Origin: Chloroflexota bacterium
GTDB lineage: Bacteria > Chloroflexota > Anaerolineae > Anaerolineales > UBA11858
Direction: 5' to 3'
Assembly (NCBI GenBank): GCA_011039385.1
Contig: DRBO01000160.1
Location: 1-34,194 of the forward strand
Length of the DNA: 34,194 nucleotides
The notes below the pieces were generated by a model. That model made no database searches, was not told where the DNA came from, and saw only the letters and a list, made by a program, of their open reading frames with translations. Positions 34,169 through 34,194 of the stretch are shown piece by piece. Positions within the stretch are counted from its first letter, which is position 1. Each line of letters begins with the position of its first letter. A program made the position numbers and the translations under genes.

Positions 34169-34174
34169 ATTATA
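34169..34174 (-). promoter_or_regulatory. Possible -10 box of polA
   Basis: Perfect TATAAT on the minus strand, with the predicted start near 34162 and a leader of about 78 nt. The -35 region would lie at or past the window edge, so it cannot be fully judged. The overlapping plus-strand TATAAT at 34171-34176 is an alternative reading. Confidence 0.35.
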
Positions 34175-34194
34175 ATCTGCCTGATTTTCCACCA

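Noticed and set aside
1-34194. CRISPR arrays, tRNA or rRNA genes, prophage or complete insertion sequences
   Set aside because: No regularly spaced repeats, cloverleaf candidates, transposase or phage genes were noticed by eye. A tRNA or repeat scan would be decisive.

Overview
The window is about 34 kb of a bacterial chromosome of moderate GC content, densely packed with housekeeping genes. I infer an uncultured or poorly studied member of the Chloroflexota, probably Anaerolineae. The reasons are the RpsL and RpoB sequence style, a class A penicillin-binding-protein architecture with C-terminal Ig-like modules, the cluster of DUF3467, NAD kinase and a B-box membrane protein, and a bactofilin-like membrane protein ending in an E3-binding domain. 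This placement is inference; no rRNA or tRNA gene was seen to confirm it.

Layout. Bases 1-7350 (minus strand) hold the RNA polymerase/str block in the order rpoB, rpsL, rpsG, fusA, tuf (tuf is cut by the window edge). The usual rpoC between rpoB and rpsL is missing; a good sigma-70-type promoter and a perfect 10-bp leader hairpin stand there instead. era diverges from rpoB on the plus strand. Bases 8537-15363 (minus) form a probable six-gene operon: ssb, a DUF3467 gene, nadK, a B-box zinc-finger membrane protein, recN, and a large penicillin-binding-protein homologue whose two active sites both appear ruined. Bases 15510-17576 (minus) hold purA and a lipoprotein gene. Bases 17738-20888 (plus) hold an SDR-type L-threonine dehydrogenase, an S51 peptidase-like protein fused to a cysteinyl-tRNA-synthetase tail, and a beta-hydroxyacid dehydrogenase.

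A 150-bp element with imperfect terminal inverted repeats (MITE-like) precedes a YitT-family membrane protein gene. Next comes an overlapping three-gene unit (plus): an ECF sigma factor with a textbook-like ECF promoter in front of it, a ZAS-type membrane anti-sigma factor, and a secreted/membrane bactofilin-like protein carrying an E3-binding domain, closed by a strong intrinsic terminator. Then follow an OmpR-type response regulator and a histidine kinase, and directly behind them a secreted beta/gamma-crystallin protein preceded by an 11-bp-period direct repeat that could be the regulator's binding site. The right end (minus) is polA, a large TPR protein, a second ECF sigma factor and its membrane anti-sigma partner.

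The most interesting items are the two signalling units (ECF/ZAS/bactofilin-E3BD and two-component/beta-gamma-crystallin), the doubly degenerate penicillin-binding protein, the S51-CysRS-tail fusion, the large RpoB insertion, and the rpoC-less rpoB-rpsL junction with its leader hairpin. Many annotated starts were moved from upstream TTG codons to ATG codons with ribosome binding sites; the reason is given in each entry.
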